From Lysobacter enzymogenes (GTDB lineage: Bacteria; Pseudomonadota; Gammaproteobacteria; Xanthomonadales; Xanthomonadaceae), in the NCBI RefSeq assembly GCF_900106525.1, contig NZ_FNOG01000013.1, forward strand, positions 1 through 46,691: 46,691 nt of DNA. The letters run 5' to 3'. The position numbers were made by a program, and so were the translations under genes. Within the stretch, counting starts at the first letter, position 1; every line of letters begins with the position of its first letter. Shown here one piece after another: positions 46,678 to 46,691 of this stretch. The notes beneath the pieces are model-generated. The model had not been told where the DNA came from. It did no database searches and worked only from the letters and a program-made list of their open reading frames with translations.

Positions 46678-46691
46678 GCGACAACGCAACT

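Overview
The window is high-GC chromosomal DNA from a gammaproteobacterium of the Xanthomonadaceae, most likely Lysobacter or a close relative. This is inferred from gene content and style: a FhuA-type TonB-dependent receptor, long-form QueF, AceK with a monomer-length-atypical ICD (442 aa, E. coli type), an Entner-Doudoroff operon beside a GntR/NagB-II/NagA operon, many exported Ala/Pro-rich proteins, and many copies of a short palindromic repeat beginning TGTAGGAGCGGCGCAAGCCG. No rRNA, tRNA, IS element, phage or CRISPR array was seen.

Layout. 1-2.3 kb: palindromic repeats, then a LysR regulator divergent from an aldo/keto reductase. 2.5-4.7 kb: TonB-dependent siderophore receptor behind a Fur-box-like site. 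4.9-6.3 kb: five tandem paralogous genes for tiny secreted six-cysteine proteins, the most novel-looking locus here. 6.6-10.1 kb: two paralogous exported M20 amidohydrolases around a small membrane-protein gene. 10.4-15.3 kb: queF, a LysM protein, a lipoprotein, two divergent SEC-C-motif genes (YchJ-like and YecA/UPF0149-like), a YkgJ-like cysteine-cluster protein and small membrane proteins. 15.4-22.5 kb: icd, a three-gene overlapping operon of unknown exported/cytosolic/lipid-anchored proteins bracketed by two copies of a ~160-bp repeat pair, a lipoprotein and an HETGH metallopeptidase, and aceK (whose product would phosphorylate ICD). 22.5-27.9 kb: a membrane coiled-coil protein ending in a YEATS-like domain, a small orphan divergent from a second LysR gene, an exported methyltransferase-fold protein, a coiled-coil membrane protein, and a 61-aa Gly/Ser/Tyr/Asn-rich peptide gene. 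28.2-39.2 kb: YdiI/MenI-like thioesterase, LacI regulator, then a central carbon block: zwf-pgl-edd-HAD phosphatase-eda on the minus strand divergent from gntR-nagB-II-nagA on the plus strand, with repeated ATACCA half-sites between them. 39.7-46.7 kb: EptA-like sulfatase-fold transferase, two small genes, a giant fused indolepyruvate ferredoxin oxidoreductase and an apparently frameshifted small zinc-finger-like gene at the edge.

Together: the carbon block would convert GlcNAc-6-P to fructose-6-P (NagA, NagB-II) and oxidise glucose-6-P through the Entner-Doudoroff route; one GntR-family regulator may couple the two. ICD plus AceK set the TCA/glyoxylate branch. Function statements are from reading translated sequence and family knowledge; no database search was possible.
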